Below, piece after piece: positions 47,629 through 58,427 of a DNA stretch of 64,000 nucleotides; the stretch's first letter is position 1; each line of letters opens with the position of its first letter. The stretch spans positions 100,444-164,443 of the forward strand of contig DHHJ01000017.1 of NCBI GenBank assembly GCA_002403205.1, read 5' to 3'. The translations under genes and the position numbers were made by a program. Below the pieces are notes generated by a model that did not search any database, was not told the DNA's origin, and saw nothing but the letters and a program-made list of their open reading frames with translations. The DNA is from Anaerolineaceae bacterium UBA4775. GTDB lineage: Bacteria; Chloroflexota; Anaerolineae; Anaerolineales; Anaerolineaceae.

Positions 47629-48656
47629 TCGACCCCCATGTGCATATGCGCGAGCCTGGTGGGGCCCACAAGGAGGACTGGGCCAGCGGGACAGCAGCAG
47701 CCCTGGCAGGAGGCTTCACCCAGGTGCTGGCCATGCCCAACACTGATCCGCCGGTGGTGGACCGTGCCACCCTGATGGGTGCAGAGGCACGCGCAGCGCA
47801 AAGCGCGCGTTGTGATTACGCGCTTTACCTCGGTGCGGGTGCAGATAACCTGTCTGACACCGCAGCGCTGGCAGATGAGGTGGCAGGCCTCAAGCTCTAC
47901 CTGGACCAGACCTACGGTCCCCTGCGCCTGGATGCGCTCTCGCTGTGGCGGGCGCATTTTGACGCCTGGCCCAAGGCACGGCCACTGGTGGCCCACGCGG
48001 AGGGGCGCACCCTGGCTGCAGCCATCCTGATGGCGGCTCTGGTCGACCGGCCCTTGCACCTGGCGCATGTTGCCACCCGGGAGGAGATCCTCCTGGTGCG
48101 GGCGGCCAAGGAACGCGGCTTCAAGATCACCTGCGAGGTCACCCCGCATCACCTGTTCCTGACACAGAATGATTTAGAGGGCGGCTGGGGTGAGGTGCGC
48201 CCGCGATTGGGGACCCAGGCTGATGTCGCAGCCCTTTGGGCGAACCTGGATGTGATCGATTGCTTTGCCACAGATCATGCCCCGCACACCGCCGCTGAAA
48301 AGGCCAGTCCAGAGCCGCCGCCGGGATTTCCCGGGCTTGAGACGGCCCTCCCCTTGCTGCTGACGGCCGTGCACGAAGGGCGCCTGACAATGGCGGACTT
48401 GCTGGATCGCATGGATGAGAATATCCGGCGTATTTTCCGGGTGCCGACCCAGCCCGAGACCTGGGTTGAGGTAGACCTGGAAGCGGAACATACCCTCACT
48501 GCCCAGGGGCTGTTCAGCAAAGCGGGTTGGACACCCTTTGAGGGTTGGCAAGTGCGCGGTGCGGTACAAAAAGTGGTGCTGCGCGGGGAGACGGTTTATG
48601 AGGACGGCCAGGTGCTGGCCCAACCCGGGTTTGGTCAGCGTATCAGGGCGCAATAA
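47610..48656 (+). CDS. pyrC: dihydroorotase
   Basis: A 348-aa dihydroorotase that cyclises carbamoyl-aspartate to dihydroorotate. The metal-binding motif is [20 protein letters not shown], with CAD-like PGGxHKED rather than the E. coli-type sequence. Later metal ligands are in [30 protein letters not shown] and FATDHAPHT. It is shorter than the usual about 430-aa class I enzymes because it begins directly at the amidohydrolase barrel. The ATG at 47610 follows GGAGG. It is first in pyrC-pyrB-pyrFE. Confidence 0.93.
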   Translation: MRIPGLIDPHVHMREPGGAHKEDWASGTAAALAGGFTQVLAMPNTDPPVVDRATLMGAEARAAQSARCDYALYLGAGADNLSDTAALADEVAGLKLYLDQTYGPLRLDALSLWRAHFDAWPKARPLVAHAEGRTLAAAILMAALVDRPLHLAHVATREEILLVRAAKERGFKITCEVTPHHLFLTQNDLEGGWGEVRPRLGTQADVAALWANLDVIDCFATDHAPHTAAEKASPEPPPGFPGLETALPLLLTAVHEGRLTMADLLDRMDENIRRIFRVPTQPETWVEVDLEAEHTLTAQGLFSKAGWTPFEGWQVRGAVQKVVLRGETVYEDGQVLAQPGFGQRIRAQ

Positions 48657-48664
48657 CCCATCGC

Positions 48665-48686
48665 GGGCAGACACGGAGGTCTGCCC
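48665..48686. repeat. dispersed palindrome between pyrC and pyrB
   Basis: GGGCAGAC (48665-48672) pairs with GTCTGCCC (48679-48686) around a 6-base loop, followed by CCTACG. This type of palindrome recurs between genes in many environmental genomes and is related to that at 36183-36208. Confidence 0.5.
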
Positions 48687-48807
48687 CTACGGGAAGGATG
48701 ATGAATTTTGGTAATGGTGCGCTGTACATCACAGCGTGCCCTACAAGGAAGGCAAAAACCTGACCGTTAAAACTATCGATCAAGATTCAATTAACAGGAG
48801 ACTTATT

Positions 48808-49800
48808 ATGACCACATTTCAACCCCCTAATCACAATCGAAGTCCCCATTTGCCGTTTGGCGACCGGCAAGATTCACCCTTTTACGGTAAGGACATCATC
48901 TCGGTCAACCAGTTTGACCGCGAGCAGCTGACCTATATTTTCGATGTCGCCCACGAGATGTCCGAAATGGTCGCCCGGGTGGGTTCCTTTGACCTTTTGA
49001 AGGGCAAAATCCTGGCCAACCTGTTCTATGAACCCTCTACCCGCACCTCGTCCTCCTTCACATCGGCCATGGAGCGTTTGGGCGGGAGCGTGATCCCGAT
49101 CAACAACGTCAGTTACTCCTCGGTGACCAAGGGCGAATCGCTGCCGGACACCGTCCGCACCCTTGAGGCCTATGCTGATGTGATCGTGCTGCGCCACCCG
49201 GAGACCGGTTCATCCGCGCTGGCGGCCAAGTATGCCAAAAAACCGATCATCAATGCTGGCGATGGGATCGGTGAACACCCCACCCAGGCCCTGCTGGATC
49301 TGTTCACCATCCAGGAGGAATTGGGGCGGGTGGATGGCCTGACCGTCACCATGATGGGCGACCTCAAATATGGGCGCACGGTGCATTCACTGGCGCGCTT
49401 GCTGAGCCTGTATGACATTCGTCTGAACTATGTTTCCCCGGGCCTTCTCAGCATGCCTGCTGAGATTCAGGCGGAGATCGGCGCCAAGGGCATCCCGCAG
49501 CAGACCTTTACCGACCTGATGGAGGTTTTCGCAGATACGGATGTGCTTTATGTGACCCGTGTGCAAAAGGAACGTTTTGAGGATCCCTCCCAGCATGAGA
49601 ATCTCAAAGGCAGCTACGTGGTCACGGCAGAGACCATGTCCCACGCCAAGGACAAGATGATCGTCATGCACCCCTTACCGCGTGTGTGGGAGATTGACAT
49701 GGCTGTGGATGAGGACCCCAGGGCAGCTTATTTTCGCCAGATGGAGTACGGGCAGTATATCCGCATGGCGTTGCTGGCGATGGTGCTGGGTAAAGCCTGA
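48808..49800 (+). CDS. pyrB: aspartate carbamoyltransferase catalytic subunit
   Basis: A 330-aa aspartate transcarbamoylase that joins carbamoyl phosphate to aspartate in pyrimidine synthesis. The carbamoyl-phosphate motif is [21 protein letters not shown]; others are [35 protein letters not shown] and [24 protein letters not shown]. The ATG at 48808 has AGGAGA just upstream; an earlier frame start at 48736 is not supported. A separate regulatory subunit (PyrI) is not encoded nearby. Located between pyrC and the pyrF-pyrE fusion. Confidence 0.96.
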   Translation: MTTFQPPNHNRSPHLPFGDRQDSPFYGKDIISVNQFDREQLTYIFDVAHEMSEMVARVGSFDLLKGKILANLFYEPSTRTSSSFTSAMERLGGSVIPINNVSYSSVTKGESLPDTVRTLEAYADVIVLRHPETGSSALAAKYAKKPIINAGDGIGEHPTQALLDLFTIQEELGRVDGLTVTMMGDLKYGRTVHSLARLLSLYDIRLNYVSPGLLSMPAEIQAEIGAKGIPQQTFTDLMEVFADTDVLYVTRVQKERFEDPSQHENLKGSYVVTAETMSHAKDKMIVMHPLPRVWEIDMAVDEDPRAAYFRQMEYGQYIRMALLAMVLGKA

Positions 49801-49949
49801 TTGGCCTGCCCCATTATTTGTGGATGTGATGGATGTGTGGCATTAATGGAAGATTAAGGCGAAAAGTCGCCCTTGTCCATGGGTGTGATGCACAGAGCGA
49901 TTCATATTACAATTAAGTCATCACAATCCATGCATCCTGGGAGGACCCC

Positions 49950-51389
49950 ATGCCCACATTTTTTGAGAAATTAGACCAGCGCGCCAAGACGATTGATTCC
50001 CTGCTGTGTGTCGGCCTGGACCCGCACCCGGAGGACCTCCCGGAGCAGACCGCTGCGGCAGCCAGGGATTTTTGTGTGCGGCTGATCCAAGCCACCCACG
50101 CATCCGCCCTGGCCTTCAAACCGAATGCAGCCTTTTTTGAGGCTCTCGGCCCAGAGGGTTGGGAAGCGCTGCACAGTGTGATCCGGGCAGTGCCCGATGG
50201 TATCCCTGTCATCCTGGATGCCAAACGCGGCGATATTTTCTCAACTGCGCAGGCTTACGCCCGGTCGGCCTTCGAGGTGCTGGGCGCTGATGCGATCACC
50301 CTCAACCCCTACCTCGGCTATGACTCGCTGGCACCGTTCATGAGTGACCCTGAAAAGGGGATCTTCCTGCTGTGCAAAACCAGCAACCCCGGGTCGGTGG
50401 ACCTGCAGGACCTGCCCCTGGGCGGGCATTACCCCTTGATGATGGTGTATGAAAAAGTGGCCGGGCTGGCCCACGAGTGGGGTGCCAAGGGTAACCTGGG
50501 CCTGGTGGTGGGTGCAACTTTCCCGGATGCGCTGCTGCGCGTGCGCCAGTTAGCCCCTGACCAGTGGTTTTTAGCCCCCGGGCTGGGCGCCCAGGGTGCG
50601 GACCTGGCAACGGCCATGGGTGCCGGCCTGCGTTCGGATGGGTTGGGCTTGCTGATCAACGTCAGCCGCGGTATTTCCCGTGCCGAGGACCCGGGTGCAG
50701 CCGCGCGTGCCCTGGTGGAACGCTTCCGCCAGGCACAGTCTGAAAGCCACCCTGCTGAGTCTTCACAGGAAAAGCGTGCCCAGCGCCTGGTCGCCCCTCT
50801 AGTGGAGGGGCTGCTTTCGATGGGTTGTGTCCAGTTTGGGGAGTTCACCCTCAAATCGGGGCTGACCTCACCCATCTACATTGACCTGCGCCGACTGGTG
50901 GCCTTCCCCGGTTGGATGACCCAGGTTGCGGCCGCTTATGTCCGCTTGCTGTCCCAGTTGACCTTTGACCGGATTGCCGGCCTGCCCTATGCCGCCCTGC
51001 CGATCGCCACGGCCATCAGCCTGCAGGGCAATTACCCCATGATCTATCCCCGCAAGACCGCCAAGGATTATGGCACTGCGGCCGCAGTTGAGGGCATTTA
51101 CCATCCGGGCGAGACGGTTGTGGTGATCGATGACCTGGCCACCACAGGCGGCAGCAAATTCGAAGCCATCGAAAAGCTGACGGAAGTCGGCCTGCAGGTG
51201 CGGGATGTGGTCGTGCTGATCGACCGTGAATCCGGTGCTAAGGAAGCCCTGACGGAACGGGGATACCGCATGCATGCCTTGTTTACCCTCTCGCAGCTCC
51301 TGGATTACTGGGAGGAAACCCAGCGCCTGCCGGCTGAGCAAATTGCCAGCGTGCGCACTTTCCTTAAAGATACCGGTCCTGCCGCCTGA
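49950..51389 (+). CDS. pyrFE: bifunctional orotidine-5'-phosphate decarboxylase / orotate phosphoribosyltransferase
   Basis: A 479-aa fusion that makes UMP from orotate in two steps. Residues about 1-265 are a type 2 OMP decarboxylase: LLCVGLDPHPEDLP, LAFKPNAAFFEALG, the catalytic IPVILDAKRGDI and GLGAQGADLATAMG. After a short linker, residues about 275-479 are orotate phosphoribosyltransferase: FGEFTLKSGLTSPIYIDLRRL, YPRKTAKDYGT and the PRPP loop VVVIDDLATTGGSKFEA. The order (decarboxylase first) is the reverse of animal UMP synthase. Last gene of the pyr cluster, 150 bases after pyrB. Confidence 0.95.
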   Translation: MPTFFEKLDQRAKTIDSLLCVGLDPHPEDLPEQTAAAARDFCVRLIQATHASALAFKPNAAFFEALGPEGWEALHSVIRAVPDGIPVILDAKRGDIFSTAQAYARSAFEVLGADAITLNPYLGYDSLAPFMSDPEKGIFLLCKTSNPGSVDLQDLPLGGHYPLMMVYEKVAGLAHEWGAKGNLGLVVGATFPDALLRVRQLAPDQWFLAPGLGAQGADLATAMGAGLRSDGLGLLINVSRGISRAEDPGAAARALVERFRQAQSESHPAESSQEKRAQRLVAPLVEGLLSMGCVQFGEFTLKSGLTSPIYIDLRRLVAFPGWMTQVAAAYVRLLSQLTFDRIAGLPYAALPIATAISLQGNYPMIYPRKTAKDYGTAAAVEGIYHPGETVVVIDDLATTGGSKFEAIEKLTEVGLQVRDVVVLIDRESGAKEALTERGYRMHALFTLSQLLDYWEETQRLPAEQIASVRTFLKDTGPAA

Positions 51390-51397
51390 CACTGGTT

Positions 51398-52333
51398 ATG
51401 TACCGCTCGCGCGCTTATCGCTACGATAACGAGGGGGTCGTCCTGGTCCTGACGGTCCTGCTGGTGCTGGCCGTGATCATCCTGACCTCTACAGTGACCT
51501 TCTGCCTGAGCGGTGTGTTCATCGTGGCGATGTTCCTGCTGAGCGCCCTCCTGATCCGCTCTCATCACCAGTCACTGATGCGCAGCGCCCACCGTGTCGA
51601 TCAGCACCGTACGCCCGAATTGGCCAGCCTGGTGGCCAGGTGCGGGCTGAAGCTGCAGCCTGGGCAGGTGGATGTCTTTTTGGTCGATCAAAAGCAAAAC
51701 AATGCCTACACCTTCGGCGTCAGCAGCCCGAAAGTGCTGGTTTTGTTCACTCCGCTGCTCAAGGTGATGGATGTTGGTGAGTTGAGCTTCATCATTGGGC
51801 ATGAGATGGGGCATGTCGCTTTGGGGCATACCTGGCTGAACACCATCATCGGCGGCATGGCTGGGGTGCCTGCCCCCTTTGGGGCAGCGGTGCTCCTGTA
51901 CACGGCCTTCCGCTGGTGGAACCGGATGTGCGAATTCTCAGCGGATCGGGCTGGCCTGCTGGCTTGCGGTGACATTCACACCGCCGTGTCTGCCCTGGTC
52001 AAGCTTGCCGCGCCGGATATCCGGGACCAGCGCGATTTTGAGCGCGCCCTGGCTGCCATCGACGCTGAAGATGACCTGGCTTCCAACCGTTTGGCCGAAG
52101 CCTTTCAAAGCCACCCGCTGCTGATCCGCCGGATCAATGCCTTGAGGGAATACGCCCATACGGCGGAGTACCAGCGCATCCTGGCGGCGATGAACGGCAA
52201 CGTAAGTGAAACGCCGGCATCATCACCGCCGAAGTTCACCCTACCTATTCAACCCGGGCCAACACCGGCCGAGGAACCCGAACTTCCCCCTGAAGAGCGG
52301 TGGCCGTGGCTGAAGCCCAAGGATCTACCCTGA
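51398..52333 (+). CDS. M48-family membrane zinc metalloprotease
   Basis: A 311-aa HtpX/Ste24-like protease. Two transmembrane helices lie in the first 55 residues. The zinc motif is HEMGHVALGH (His135, Glu136, His139) and the third ligand region is MCEFSADRAGLL. The C-terminal part has a short proline-rich tail. Such enzymes degrade misfolded membrane proteins. It starts 8 bases after the pyrFE stop, so it may be co-transcribed with the pyr operon, although no functional link is known. Confidence 0.88.
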   Translation: MYRSRAYRYDNEGVVLVLTVLLVLAVIILTSTVTFCLSGVFIVAMFLLSALLIRSHHQSLMRSAHRVDQHRTPELASLVARCGLKLQPGQVDVFLVDQKQNNAYTFGVSSPKVLVLFTPLLKVMDVGELSFIIGHEMGHVALGHTWLNTIIGGMAGVPAPFGAAVLLYTAFRWWNRMCEFSADRAGLLACGDIHTAVSALVKLAAPDIRDQRDFERALAAIDAEDDLASNRLAEAFQSHPLLIRRINALREYAHTAEYQRILAAMNGNVSETPASSPPKFTLPIQPGPTPAEEPELPPEERWPWLKPKDLP

Positions 52334-52405
52334 GGTATATCCGATCAACAAACAACGCTGGCCGTGTACGCGCCAGGGCGTTAATGCGTTAAACCGGCGT
52401 TTGCT

Positions 52406-53731
52406 TCAGGCAATCGCCCAAACCTCGGCGTGTTTCTTGGGAAAGAGGACATTGAGAAGCTGCTTGGTCTCCCCATTTTTTGCGTAACAATCGGCAAAGG
52501 CGTGGTCCAGCTCGTCCATGCTGCGGTAGCCGAACAGGAGCTGTAAAAAGACCCTGTCAGGGAAGACCGCCGATGCCTTTTCAAGCGAATCCGGGCCTAA
52601 TTTTTCAATTTTTTCCAGGCGGCCATCTGCGAAGCCCAAGGTTAAGCCCTCACGGTAAAAATTCAACTTGACCTCACCGCTGTAATAAGCAAAAGCCGAT
52701 GCGAGCAGGCGGTTTTCAAGTGCTGGGCTGATTACGAGAAGCAACGCCACCAAGTCGGGTACCCGCACGTAAAACGCGTATGGCTTGCTGATTTCAGGCA
52801 GCCGTGAGGTACATACCTCATAGGCAGGATGAGATGCACCCAGCCAAAAACCAAACTTTTCTTGGTGCTGATTTTGACCTTTGGCAAGTTCTTCTCCGAT
52901 TTCCCACAAAAAGCGGATCACACTGGGCGTGACTGCCGACCAGGAAAACCCTGGGGCAAGCTCATAGACCGTCAGGGTGGATTTGTCACCCCATTTTATG
53001 GGTGGGATGCCGATAAAACCAGCTTGTTTTCCATCCCGGTCGACGATGATGAAAACTTCCCGGCGGTCGATGTTGTATTTGCGTTTTCCGCTTAATTCAT
53101 AGAGCCAGAGCTGTTCATCCCAAACAGAGTGAATCATAGAGCGTTGGCAGCCGTGTTCATATGCAGCCATCAGGAAGGGGATATCCTGCTCGGCCGCTTT
53201 GCGCAAGGTGTAAGGTTCCTCTTCGCCATCCTTCAGTTTGGGCACATGGCTCTTGAAACCTGAGCGGCCGCCATCCAGGTCTATGGCCATTTCGTAGCCG
53301 AACTGGCGGTAATAGTAAGGGATGCCAGTGATCACCTGAACGAGTTCGCCCCGTGCAGCGCTCCATTGGTGGAGGATCTCCATCTGTTCCCGCACCAGCC
53401 CGCGCCGGCGATAGGCTTTTTTCGTACCGACCAGTTCCGGGCGGCCAACTTTAAAGGGGATGCCCTCATACGCCCAGGTTTGCGAGATCAAGCAGCAGCT
53501 CGAGACGATCTCACCTGCCTGGGTGTCTTCCACAACGGTGAAATCGCCCACCGCAACGGTGGGTCCTTCACCGCTGGCCAGGTCCAGGGTCCAATCTGCT
53601 ATGCCCCTGGCATCCCATTCGTCTTCACCGTGGATCTCCCGATTGAATTTGGCCAGGGCTTCAGCATCTTCAGCGGTTGAATGGCGCAGGACAAGACCTT
53701 CGCCCAGGTTGCGAATGATTGTGTTGGTCAT
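52406..53731 (-). CDS. Eis-like GNAT N-acetyltransferase with C-terminal SCP2-like domain
   Basis: A 441-aa protein. The N-terminal GNAT domain has FKVGRPELVGTKKAYRRRGLVREQMEILHQWS (acetyl-CoA site) and ITGIPYYYRQFGYEM. A second GNAT-like region (about residues 170-310) follows, and the end is an SCP2-type fold (VKLNFYREGLTLGFADGRLE). This three-part plan matches Eis-type acetyltransferases, which act as hexamers on lysine and aminoglycosides. Substrate unknown. A single minus-strand gene. Confidence 0.85.
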   Translation of the reverse strand: MTNTIIRNLGEGLVLRHSTAEDAEALAKFNREIHGEDEWDARGIADWTLDLASGEGPTVAVGDFTVVEDTQAGEIVSSCCLISQTWAYEGIPFKVGRPELVGTKKAYRRRGLVREQMEILHQWSAARGELVQVITGIPYYYRQFGYEMAIDLDGGRSGFKSHVPKLKDGEEEPYTLRKAAEQDIPFLMAAYEHGCQRSMIHSVWDEQLWLYELSGKRKYNIDRREVFIIVDRDGKQAGFIGIPPIKWGDKSTLTVYELAPGFSWSAVTPSVIRFLWEIGEELAKGQNQHQEKFGFWLGASHPAYEVCTSRLPEISKPYAFYVRVPDLVALLLVISPALENRLLASAFAYYSGEVKLNFYREGLTLGFADGRLEKIEKLGPDSLEKASAVFPDRVFLQLLFGYRSMDELDHAFADCYAKNGETKQLLNVLFPKKHAEVWAIA

Positions 53732-53825
53732 CGGGTTAAGCTCCTAAACTGTTTGTTTGATGCCCATTGTAATTCATATTTTTGCCTAATGATGAAGGTA
53801 TACTTGTGAGGTGGTTATAAACCCT

Positions 53826-55004
53826 ATGAATCTTAAATTTAAAGTTTTCCTGTTTGTGCAATATTTCGCTTTGGGCATCTGGGCGCCGTATTTGCCCGTA
53901 TTTCTGCAAGAAAAGAATTTTTCCAGCCTGCAGATCGGGTTGCTGTTGGGCAGCATGCCGTTTGCGATGATGATTTCCCAGCCTGTGTGGGGCTATCTAA
54001 GTGATTTACGGGGCACGCGGCGAAACCTGTTGTTGATCAGTAATCTGGGTGCAGCGCTGACGGGGATCGCATTGGGGTCGGCCGACACCTTTGTTTTTGC
54101 GATTGTGTGGGCGATCCTGTTTTCTGCCCTGTGGACTCCGGTCATCCCAATCAGCACCGCCATCCTGCTCGAAACCCTGGAAGAAGCGGGGCAGATGGAT
54201 AAATTCAGCGTGATCCGCTTATGGGGCTCGATGGGGTTTGCTGTTTCGAGCTTGCTGGTAGGGGGTTTGTTTTTGGATCAAATTGTGGCCTATCTGGCCT
54301 GGTTCATCGGTGGTGCGTTTTTCCTTTTGGGGGGCATCAGCCTGTTTTTGCCAGAGAAACCTGGCGGGTTGGCACCTCGCGAGGGGGAAGATGGGCAGTT
54401 TCTGGCAGGAAACCCACGCCTGGTCATCTACTTAATTGGCAGCATCTTCATCGGGGCCACATTCGGGATTTACAACAATTACCAGACGTTGTTTCTGCAA
54501 TTCCTGGGTGCCCAGGATTGGCTGGTGGGGGTGACGATTTCACTCCAGGCGGTCGTTGAAGTGCCGTTCATGATCCTGGTGCCCGTTTCTTTGAAGCGCT
54601 TCGGCGCGCAGGCCGTGATCCTGGCGGGCGCCATCCTGCTGCCATTGAGATGGGCCATGTATTACTTTATTCAGCATCCGGGGTGGGTGGCACCGAGCCA
54701 ATTGATTCACGGGGTGGCGATGGTGAGTTTTTTTGTAGCCGGTGTGGTCTACATTGACCAGTTGATCAGCCCCAGGTGGCGTGCGACGGGTCAGGCCTTG
54801 TATGGTGCGGCATTGTCTGGGGTCGGGTCGGGGTTGGGGGTCTACCTGGCCGGGATTGCCCTGGAGTGGTTTGATCTGCGTTCGGTGTGGGTGCTGAGCT
54901 TTGTTTTGGGTATGATCGGTTTAGGTTTATTGCTGTTTGCCTTCAGCCGCAAAGACCCCGCGGAAGATCGCTCACCTGTTGAACTGGCCACACCTGTCGA
55001 GTGA
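53826..55004 (+). CDS. major facilitator superfamily transporter (nucleoside/phenylpropionate-type)
   Basis: A 392-aa MFS transporter with about twelve transmembrane helices. The first helix region reads KVFLFVQYFALGIWAPYLPVFL and the loop 2-3 motif is PVWGYLSDLRGTRRNLLL, like the nucleoside-H+ symporter and phenylpropionate (PPP) groups. The substrate cannot be predicted. Start uncertain: ATG 53826 (chosen) or GTG 53811, both with only a weak GAGGTGG upstream. Confidence 0.88.
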   Translation: MNLKFKVFLFVQYFALGIWAPYLPVFLQEKNFSSLQIGLLLGSMPFAMMISQPVWGYLSDLRGTRRNLLLISNLGAALTGIALGSADTFVFAIVWAILFSALWTPVIPISTAILLETLEEAGQMDKFSVIRLWGSMGFAVSSLLVGGLFLDQIVAYLAWFIGGAFFLLGGISLFLPEKPGGLAPREGEDGQFLAGNPRLVIYLIGSIFIGATFGIYNNYQTLFLQFLGAQDWLVGVTISLQAVVEVPFMILVPVSLKRFGAQAVILAGAILLPLRWAMYYFIQHPGWVAPSQLIHGVAMVSFFVAGVVYIDQLISPRWRATGQALYGAALSGVGSGLGVYLAGIALEWFDLRSVWVLSFVLGMIGLGLLLFAFSRKDPAEDRSPVELATPVE

Positions 55005-55150
55005 TCACTCGGTCAAGGGGAATGGCAGACCGCCTTTACCCTTTCAGAACTACAGCAGGTTGCCCCATCTGCGCAGGTAATTCATCTCGGATCAGGAAAG
55101 ATCAACTTATTCGTTTTGTGAATCAACACCGTAAAACTGTCATAATAATA

Positions 55151-55186
55151 AGGGTGTATCCCCCGCAAACAGTGGATACACCCTTT
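55151..55186 (+). terminator. hairpin after the MFS gene
   Basis: AGGGTGTATC (55151-55160) pairs perfectly with GATACACCCT (55175-55184) around a 14-base loop, followed by TT. A-rich sequence upstream gives T on the other strand, so it can also serve the convergent pepF gene. Confidence 0.75.
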
Positions 55187-55224
55187 GGATTTAAACCTGG
55201 TGTGCGGCGGGATTGACTCGCCGT

Positions 55225-57000
55225 TTATTCTAACGCCTCTAAAGCGGTAACCATCTCTCCGATCACATCGAAACCGCCCTGCCAGAATTCGGCCCGGGTC
55301 ACATCGATGCCAGCCCGGCCGAGCAGCTCAACCGGGGCGACGGAACCGCCGGCGGCCAAAATATCCATATAGCGGGGTTTGAAGGCAGCACCCTCGGCCT
55401 GGTATTGCTTGTAGAGCGACAGCACCAGCAACTGCCCGAAAGCATAGGCGTACACATAGAAGGGAACACCGTAAAAGTGGGGGATCATCACCCACTCCCA
55501 GCGGAACTCATCAGCGATATCAACTGAATCGCCAAATTCGCTTTTCAGGTTGTCCATGTAGGCTTCTGCCAGGTCTTTAACCTGGGCGCCCTGGGCGATC
55601 ATCTCGTGGGCGGTCTGTTCGAACATCGAGAAGTAGTTCTGGCGCAAGATGGTGGCGAACGCATCGTCCATCTGGCGGAAGAGCAGGTCACGGCGCACCG
55701 CTTGATCGCTCTCCTGTGCCAGGAGCTTGTCGATCAGCATCATCTCGCCAAAGGTCGAGGCCGTCTCTGCCAGGGGCAGGCAGGCATGCTGCGTTAGCGC
55801 GGTGTGGTCTTTTGCCATCAAGGCATGGATGCCGTGCCCCAGTTCATGGGCCATGGTGGCGACATCATCCGGTTTGCCCTGGTAATTAAGCAGGACCCAG
55901 GGGCTCAGGTCGGGTGTGATCGTGGCGCAGAAGGCCCCGCTCATCTTGCCCTTGCGGACTTCGCTGTCGATATGGCTGGCATCAAAGATCTGCTTGGCCA
56001 GGTCGGCAAATTTCGGGTCAAACTCATGAAAGGATTCGAGCACGATCTCGGCGGCCTGGTTGAAGGCATATCTTTTGTCGGATTTCTCCACCGGGGCATA
56101 AATATCATAGCGGCGGAGCACGTCCATGCCGATGCGCTTGGCTTTAAGGCGGAAAAACCGCTGGAAGTGCTTTGCATTCTGTCGGGTGACCTCCAGCAAG
56201 GTTTCGATGACCGGGTCGGGCAGGTCGTTGACCAGGTTGCGCACGGAAATCGGCTGTTTGAAACCCCGCAGGTCGAGGTTTTCGTTGCGCCAGTCCCGCG
56301 CAATAGCCTGATAGATCTGCCCCAGGATGGGAGCGTCCCCTGCATAGACCTCAAACAGGGTTTGGTAAGCCCGTGCCCTGAGGTCGGGGTCAGATTCACG
56401 CACCAGGGCGGTCACCTCACCGCGCGTCAGCTCTTTGACCTCGCCATCGACCTCGATCTTGAAGGTGTAACGGTTGGTGATCGAGTCGTAGAGCATGTTG
56501 AGGGCATTGAAGCCGGTCACATCTTTGATGTTGATGATCTTTTCCTCGGGCTCAGTGAGGGTGTAGTCCTTGAAATTGCGCATGGAGACCAGCCAGTAGC
56601 GGAAATCGCCGGAGGCTTGTAACAGGCGAGCCGCATTGTCGTCATCAAGGGCTTTCCACCACAAATTGAAGAACAGGGTCAGGTTGCTGACCTCAGCCTG
56701 GAATTGGTCCACCCGTGCGACCTGGGCCTGTGCCCCTTGGTCCTGGGTATCGGCGGCGAAGGCCAGTTGTGCAAACCCCTGCAACCGGCTCATCAAGCGA
56801 TAGAAAAGTTCATATTCGGTGATGATGCTGATGAACAGGTCTTCACTGATATCTGGCACCAGCTGTTCCCGGTAGCCCTGGAATTTTTCTGCACCCTTTC
56901 TGATCACGTCGAAAGCGGCTTCGTATTGGGGGTCATCAAAGCCCTGGAAAAGGTCTTCCAGGCTCCAGGGTGCTTGCGTGTAGGTATTTTGAGCGGTCAT
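55225..57000 (-). CDS. pepF: oligoendopeptidase F (M3B metallopeptidase)
   Basis: A 591-aa cytoplasmic zinc peptidase that degrades oligopeptides. The zinc motif is MAHELGHGIHALMAK (HExxH) with the third ligand in LAETASTFGEMMLID. Other M3B landmarks are PWSLEDLFQGFDDPQYEAAFD at the start, GAFCATITPDLSPWVLLNYQ and the late YVYAYAFGQLLVLSLYKQY. Length is normal for the family. No operon partner on this strand. Confidence 0.95.
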   Translation of the reverse strand: MTAQNTYTQAPWSLEDLFQGFDDPQYEAAFDVIRKGAEKFQGYREQLVPDISEDLFISIITEYELFYRLMSRLQGFAQLAFAADTQDQGAQAQVARVDQFQAEVSNLTLFFNLWWKALDDDNAARLLQASGDFRYWLVSMRNFKDYTLTEPEEKIINIKDVTGFNALNMLYDSITNRYTFKIEVDGEVKELTRGEVTALVRESDPDLRARAYQTLFEVYAGDAPILGQIYQAIARDWRNENLDLRGFKQPISVRNLVNDLPDPVIETLLEVTRQNAKHFQRFFRLKAKRIGMDVLRRYDIYAPVEKSDKRYAFNQAAEIVLESFHEFDPKFADLAKQIFDASHIDSEVRKGKMSGAFCATITPDLSPWVLLNYQGKPDDVATMAHELGHGIHALMAKDHTALTQHACLPLAETASTFGEMMLIDKLLAQESDQAVRRDLLFRQMDDAFATILRQNYFSMFEQTAHEMIAQGAQVKDLAEAYMDNLKSEFGDSVDIADEFRWEWVMIPHFYGVPFYVYAYAFGQLLVLSLYKQYQAEGAAFKPRYMDILAAGGSVAPVELLGRAGIDVTRAEFWQGGFDVIGEMVTALEALE

Positions 57001-57062
57001 TTTGATTTCCTTTGTCTGTTTCCTGGCTGATTGAACAGTGGGGTTCTGTGACAGCGGTTGGT

Positions 57063-58193
<1,131 letters not shown>

Positions 58194-58316
58194 TTAAGGG
58201 AGATAATTCAGCTGTGTGTGGGCTCAGGTACTGGGGAAAGAACTGGAGAACTGCGAGGTTCGGAGGGAAACCTCATCACAGATCCGCAGCCACGCCTGCC
58301 GGGGCGCTGCCCCTAT

Positions 58317-58351
58317 TTGACCGTTGTAGATGCACTTCATTTAACGGTCAA
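58317..58351. promoter_or_regulatory. inverted repeat upstream of recJ
   Basis: TTGACCGTT (58317-58325) and AACGGTCAA (58343-58351) form a perfect 9-bp inverted repeat with a 17-base spacer. A consensus TATAAT follows at 58381-58386. It may be an operator or promoter element of recJ or of the divergent methyltransferase gene. Confidence 0.45.
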
Positions 58352-58427
58352 CACTCGGGGTTTAACTCATATCCATCGGTTATAATCGGTATGTTCAACC
58401 GTCAATCAGCACACCAGAAATGAGTTT

